Source: Desulfotignum sp. (GTDB lineage Bacteria; Desulfobacterota; Desulfobacteria; Desulfobacterales; Desulfobacteraceae). Taken from it: a DNA stretch of 16,366 nt. Positions 12,894-16,366 of this stretch are shown here, piece after piece. Positions within the stretch are counted from its first letter, which is position 1. Each line of letters opens with the position of its first letter. The position numbers were made by a program, and so were the translations under genes. The DNA is taken from positions 1 through 16,366 of the forward strand of contig JAABRW010000011.1 of NCBI GenBank assembly GCA_011390695.1, written 5' to 3'. The notes beneath the pieces are model-generated. The model was given only the letters and a program-made list of their open reading frames with translations, did not search any database and was not told where the DNA came from.

Positions 12894-14735
12894 ATGTTGA
12901 CAATTGACTCCATTTGTAAGGGGTTTGGTGACCAGACCCTGTTTGATGATGCCAGCCTGCAGATAAATCCCGGCGAACGGGTGGGCCTGGTGGGCAGAAA
13001 CGGTCACGGAAAAACCACCCTGCTGAATATAATTGCAGGATATGATCACCCGGATGATGGCAGGATTAACTGCGCTGCCGGATACCGCATGGGCATATTG
13101 TCCCAGAAAATTGTGTTTACAAAAAACACGGTGCGCGAAGAAGCCATGACAGGGCTGCCTGACCAGGAAAAAGAACACTATTGGAAAGCGGAAAAAGTGC
13201 TGGCCGGTCTGGGATTTTGCCCTTTGGATATGGACAGGGATCCTGCTGTTTTTTCCGGCGGTTTTCAGGTCAGGCTGAATCTGGCCAAAGTGCTGGTGTC
13301 GGAACCGGATCTGCTCATTCTGGATGAGCCCACCAACTACCTGGATATCACCTCCATTCGATGGATCTCCCAGTTTCTGACCTCCTGGCCCAGGGAGGTG
13401 CTGCTGGTTACCCATGACCGCGGATTCATGGACCATGTGGTCACCCATATTGCCGGCATTCACCGTCAGAAAATCAGAAAAATAGCAGGGGATACTGCCA
13501 AGTACTATGACCAGGTAACCCAGGATGAAGAGGTGTATGAAAAGACCAGGCTGAATGAGGAAAAGCGGAAAAAAGAAATCGAGACCTTTGTCACCCGGTT
13601 CCGGGCCAAAGCACGGCTGGCAAACATGGTACAGTCCAGAATCAAAACCCTGGAAAAGCAGCAGTCAAAAGAAAAACTTTCCAAACTCAAAAATATGGAT
13701 TTTTCTTTTAATTATCAGCCCTTCAACGGCAAGCAGATGCTAAATGCCCAAAAACTTTGTTTTGCCTATGAAACACAAAACCCGTTGATCCGTAATTTTT
13801 CTTTGACGGTACAGCCAGGGGAAAGAATTGCCGTCATCGGACAGAACGGCAAAGGCAAGACCACCCTGGTCAAACTGCTCACCGGCAGACTTGCCCCTGC
13901 ATCCGGCAGTGTCACCTTCAACCCCGGGGTTGTGCCGGGATATTTTGAACAGACCAATGTGCTCACCCTCAACGAAAGCCATACCATAGAAGAAGAGCTG
14001 ATAGAAGCCCATCCGGATTTCGACCGCCAGGCCGCCAGAAATATATGCGGCGCCATGATGTTTGAAAAAGATGCTGCCTTGAAAAAGATCAGCGTATTGT
14101 CAGGCGGGGAAAAATCCCGGGTCATGCTGGGAAAACTTCTTTTGACCCCTGTGAATCTGCTGCTGCTGGATGAACCCACCAATCACCTTGATATTGAGGC
14201 CTGCGATGCATTTTCAGCGGCATTGCAGGATTTTGCCGGCACCCTGATCCTGGTGACCCATAACGAAATGTTTCTGCATTCTCTGGCCACCCGGCTGGTG
14301 GTATTTAAAAACGATCATATCTCGGTGTTTGAAGGCAGTTACCAGGAATTTCTGGACAAAGACGGCTGGGAAGAGGCTGGCCCGGTTTCAGGAAAACAAA
14401 ACAAAACCCCGGGGGTGAACAAAAAAAAACTGCGACAGAAAAAATCGGAAATCATTGCCGGCCGCTCCAAAGTCCTGGGGCCTATCCAGAAAAAAATTTC
14501 CAGAATAGAAGATGAGATAGAATCTCTGGAAAACCGTATTCAGGCAGTGAATGGAGAGCTGCTCACAGCATCTGAAAACAATGACGGCAAAAACATACAA
14601 AAATTTTCCAAACAATTGTCAGACCTTGAAATTTCAGTGGAATCACTTTTTGCCGATCTTGAAGATAAGATGAATGACCTGGAATCCCAAAATATACAAT
14701 TTGAAAACCAGCTCAAAGAATTGGAAAGGCTGTGA
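12894..14735 (+). CDS. ABC-F family ATPase (Uup/YheS-like)
   Basis: A 613-residue soluble protein with two ABC domains and no membrane segment. Domain 1: Walker A G-R-N-G-H-G-K-T (34-41), signature S-G-G-F-Q (121-125), Walker B L-I-L-D-E-P-T-N (141-148), H-loop V-T-H-D (172-175). The interdomain linker (about 200-280) is charged and helical, with R-F-R-A-K-A-R-L-A-N-M (235-245), typical of the P-site tRNA interaction motif. Domain 2: G-Q-N-G-K-G-K-T (316-323), L-S-G-G-E-K (402-407), L-L-L-L-D-E-P-T-N (422-430). A C-terminal basic coiled coil (about 505-613) resembles the Uup arm. ABC-F proteins act on the ribosome's E site to relieve stalling or adjust translation. I chose ATG 12894 because the family begins directly with M-L-T-I-x-S-I-x-K-x-F. 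The open frame extends upstream to 12672 but would run into the ppdK start. No strong Shine-Dalgarno sequence precedes it. Confidence 0.93.
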   Translation: MLTIDSICKGFGDQTLFDDASLQINPGERVGLVGRNGHGKTTLLNIIAGYDHPDDGRINCAAGYRMGILSQKIVFTKNTVREEAMTGLPDQEKEHYWKAEKVLAGLGFCPLDMDRDPAVFSGGFQVRLNLAKVLVSEPDLLILDEPTNYLDITSIRWISQFLTSWPREVLLVTHDRGFMDHVVTHIAGIHRQKIRKIAGDTAKYYDQVTQDEEVYEKTRLNEEKRKKEIETFVTRFRAKARLANMVQSRIKTLEKQQSKEKLSKLKNMDFSFNYQPFNGKQMLNAQKLCFAYETQNPLIRNFSLTVQPGERIAVIGQNGKGKTTLVKLLTGRLAPASGSVTFNPGVVPGYFEQTNVLTLNESHTIEEELIEAHPDFDRQAARNICGAMMFEKDAALKKISVLSGGEKSRVMLGKLLLTPVNLLLLDEPTNHLDIEACDAFSAALQDFAGTLILVTHNEMFLHSLATRLVVFKNDHISVFEGSYQEFLDKDGWEEAGPVSGKQNKTPGVNKKKLRQKKSEIIAGRSKVLGPIQKKISRIEDEIESLENRIQAVNGELLTASENNDGKNIQKFSKQLSDLEISVESLFADLEDKMNDLESQNIQFENQLKELERL

Positions 14736-14741
14736 TTTAAG

Positions 14742-14951
14742 ATGGACAAAAAAAAATTCGCATTCTATTATGGGATTGTTATCATTGCAGTGGGATTAGG
14801 GGTGTTTTACCGGATACCTGAAGTAACCGCCCGGGTGGCGGCCATTGAATTTTTCAGCAGCAAACTCTTTATTGTCAGATTCTGTTTTTACATGCTGGGA
14901 ATATTTCTGGTGATTGCAGGCAGTATCCGGGTGTTTAAAAATTATAAATAG
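14742..14951 (+). CDS. Small two-helix membrane protein, function unknown
   Basis: A 69-residue protein with a basic N-terminus (K3-K5), hydrophobic helices at about 7-23 and 43-62, and a basic C-terminus (R63, K66, K69), so both ends are predicted to be cytoplasmic. I do not recognise the family. It begins 6 bp after the ABC-F stop and ends 17 bp before the PilB-like gene, which implies co-transcription with both. GGAAAGG (14723-14729) lies 12 nt before the ATG, rather far. Its small size leaves some doubt, but the open frame, membrane pattern and spacing support a real gene. Confidence 0.65.
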   Translation: MDKKKFAFYYGIVIIAVGLGVFYRIPEVTARVAAIEFFSSKLFIVRFCFYMLGIFLVIAGSIRVFKNYK

Positions 14952-14968
14952 CTTAGATATAGAAACAA

Positions 14969-16366
14969 ATGGTTAAAACACCAAAAGGAAAATCCAGTCT
15001 CACATCCATCATCAAGGACCAGTCCGGGGCCGGCAAAACCCGGATAGGTGAAATTCTTTCCAAGGAAGGCCAGATAACCAGTCTCCAGCTGGATGAAGCC
15101 CTGGGGGTTCACAAAAAAACCGGGGAACGTCTCAGTTCCATCCTTCTCAACAAAGGATATATTGATCCGGAAACCATCATAAATGTACTGGGACGGATCT
15201 ATAATTACAATGTGATCCGGTTTTCAGAAATGAAACCTGATGCCGCAGCCCAGAAAATACTTCCCTTTGATCTGGCCAGAGAAAACATGGTGTTTCCCCT
15301 GGCCCTGGAAAATGACGAACTGTCCGTGGCCATGGTGGAGCCTACCGATACGCATGTGGTGGAAGACCTGCGCAATAAGACCGCAAAAAATATCCATGTG
15401 TATGTCACCACGGAAAATGATATTATCCAGGCCTACCGGGATTTTTATAAAATCAGTGATGAAGACTACAAAAAATTTCTCCATTTTGAAGAAGATGCGG
15501 AAGACGAAACCCCTGTCACCTCTGTGGAGGATTTTGGATCCCTGGTATCTGAGGCAGCTGAAGAAATCGAGGTGGGCACCGCTGAAAGAGAGGACGGCCA
15601 GGATGAATTCATGGCTTCTGATGCCCCCATCATCAAACTTGTCAACGGGATTTTGACCAAGGCCATCAATGACGGGGTGTCAGATATCCACATCGAACCC
15701 TTTGAAAAATCTTTTCAGGTCCGGTACCGGCTGGACGGCGGTATGTACAAAGCCATGAACCTGCCGGTTTCCATTAAAAATGCCGTGGTTTCCCGCATAA
15801 AAATTCTGGCATCCCTGGATATTGCTGAAAGACGGGTTCCCCAGGACGGCCGGATAAAACTGCGCCTGGGCAGAAAAAAATCTGTTGATTTCCGGGTATC
15901 GTCTCTGCCCACCCTGTTCGGGGAAAGCATTGTCATGCGGATACTTGACCAGAGCGCTTTGAACATCGATCTGACCAGGCTGGGATTTGAGTCGGCCACC
16001 TTTGACATGCTCAAGCGCTCCATTTCACGGCCCTACGGTCTGCTGCTGGTGACAGGGCCCACCGGTTCCGGAAAAACCACCACCCTGTATTCCATCCTTA
16101 ACCGGCTCAACAAGGATGACATCAAAATTCTGACCGCGGAAGATCCGGTGGAATTCAACTTCAAGGGAATCAACCAGGTACCGGTGAGAGAAGAGATAGG
16201 CATGACATTCGCCGCTGCCCTGAAGGCGTTTCTGCGCCAGGATCCGGACATTATCATGGTGGGAGAAATCCGGGACATAGATACAGCGGAAATCGCCATA
16301 AAAGCTGCCATGACCGGCCATCTGGTATTTGCCACCCTGCATACCAACGACTGCCCTTCCACCATC
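14969..16366 (+). CDS. pilB: Type IV pilus assembly ATPase PilB (GspE/PilB family), 3' truncated by window edge
   Basis: An uninterrupted frame of 466 codons from ATG 14969 to the last base; the family is about 560-575 residues, so about 100 are missing. Residues about 20-150 are an MshEN/T2SSE N-terminal domain beginning R-I-G-E-I-L-S-K-E-G-Q-I. An acidic linker (about 160-210) leads to the ATPase core with D-A-P-I-I-K-L-V-N, D-G-V-S-D-I-H-I-E-P, and R-Y-R-L-D-G. Walker A is G-P-T-G-S-G-K-T (363-370), the Asp box D-P-V-E near 392-395, Walker B D-P-D-I-I-M-V-G-E-I-R-D (425-436), and the His box H-L-V-F-A-T-L-H-T-N-D (451-461). It powers pilin polymerisation (or type II secretion) at the cytoplasmic face of the inner membrane. 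PilB is preferred over GspE on general resemblance; the downstream pilC/pilT or gsp genes are outside the window. No strong Shine-Dalgarno sequence is visible. Confidence 0.88.
   Translation, partial: MVKTPKGKSSLTSIIKDQSGAGKTRIGEILSKEGQITSLQLDEALGVHKKTGERLSSILLNKGYIDPETIINVLGRIYNYNVIRFSEMKPDAAAQKILPFDLARENMVFPLALENDELSVAMVEPTDTHVVEDLRNKTAKNIHVYVTTENDIIQAYRDFYKISDEDYKKFLHFEEDAEDETPVTSVEDFGSLVSEAAEEIEVGTAEREDGQDEFMASDAPIIKLVNGILTKAINDGVSDIHIEPFEKSFQVRYRLDGGMYKAMNLPVSIKNAVVSRIKILASLDIAERRVPQDGRIKLRLGRKKSVDFRVSSLPTLFGESIVMRILDQSALNIDLTRLGFESATFDMLKRSISRPYGLLLVTGPTGSGKTTTLYSILNRLNKDDIKILTAEDPVEFNFKGINQVPVREEIGMTFAAALKAFLRQDPDIIMVGEIRDIDTAEIAIKAAMTGHLVFATLHTNDCPSTI

Noticed and set aside
15240..15656. 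138-codon plus-strand frame inside the pilB-like gene
   Set aside because: It is in a different frame from the uninterrupted PilB frame, and its Trp/Arg/Pro/Lys-rich translation looks like a shadow.

Overview
The window (about 16.4 kb, moderate GC) looks like chromosomal DNA from a Gram-negative, strictly anaerobic Desulfobacterota-type bacterium (sulfate-reducer-like). This is an inference from gene content: ETF-linked flavin dehydrogenases, pyruvate phosphate dikinase with its regulator, a DUF503 protein, a PilB-type ATPase and exported proteins. Nothing in the sequence names the species. Genes are packed tightly on both strands. I saw no tRNA, rRNA, CRISPR array, insertion sequence or prophage gene, and no gene-free stretch longer than about 170 bp.

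Region 1 (1-5726, + strand): a tightly coupled flavin-redox and kinase cluster. It runs from the 3' end of a YgcU-like FAD-binding oxidase through an EtfB-like and an EtfA-like protein and a second, GlcD/D-lactate-dehydrogenase-type FAD oxidase to an FGGY sugar kinase. The first three joints overlap by 4, 4 and 8 bp. The set resembles the poorly understood ygcU/ygcQR/ygcE genes of E. coli K-12. The likely logic is that two flavin dehydrogenases oxidise hydroxylated substrates, pass electrons to a shared ETF, and the kinase phosphorylates a sugar or polyol intermediate. A small GGQ-motif release-factor-like protein follows.

Region 2 (5713-6441, - strand): a DUF503 (YlxP-like) protein and, upstream of it, an unrecognised protein made of two copies of a cysteine-containing unit ending in CQLG. 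A 97-bp divergent intergenic region with candidate promoters and a palindrome separates this pair from region 3.

Region 3 (6539-8213): a DUF299 kinase/pyrophosphorylase (+), which is the regulator of pyruvate phosphate dikinase, converging on an orphan cheR (-).

Region 4 (8276-9974, + strand): three unrecognised envelope genes. They encode a three-helix membrane protein that seems to lack an ATG start, a protein with a signal peptide followed by a degenerate CheY-like receiver domain, and a membrane-anchored or exported protein overlapping it by 4 bp. This is the most unusual part of the window.

Region 5 (9975-16366): a convergent hairpin terminator, ppdK (-), a divergent promoter region, then a + strand run of an ABC-F ATPase, a 69-residue two-helix membrane protein and a type IV pilus ATPase (pilB-like) that runs off the right edge.
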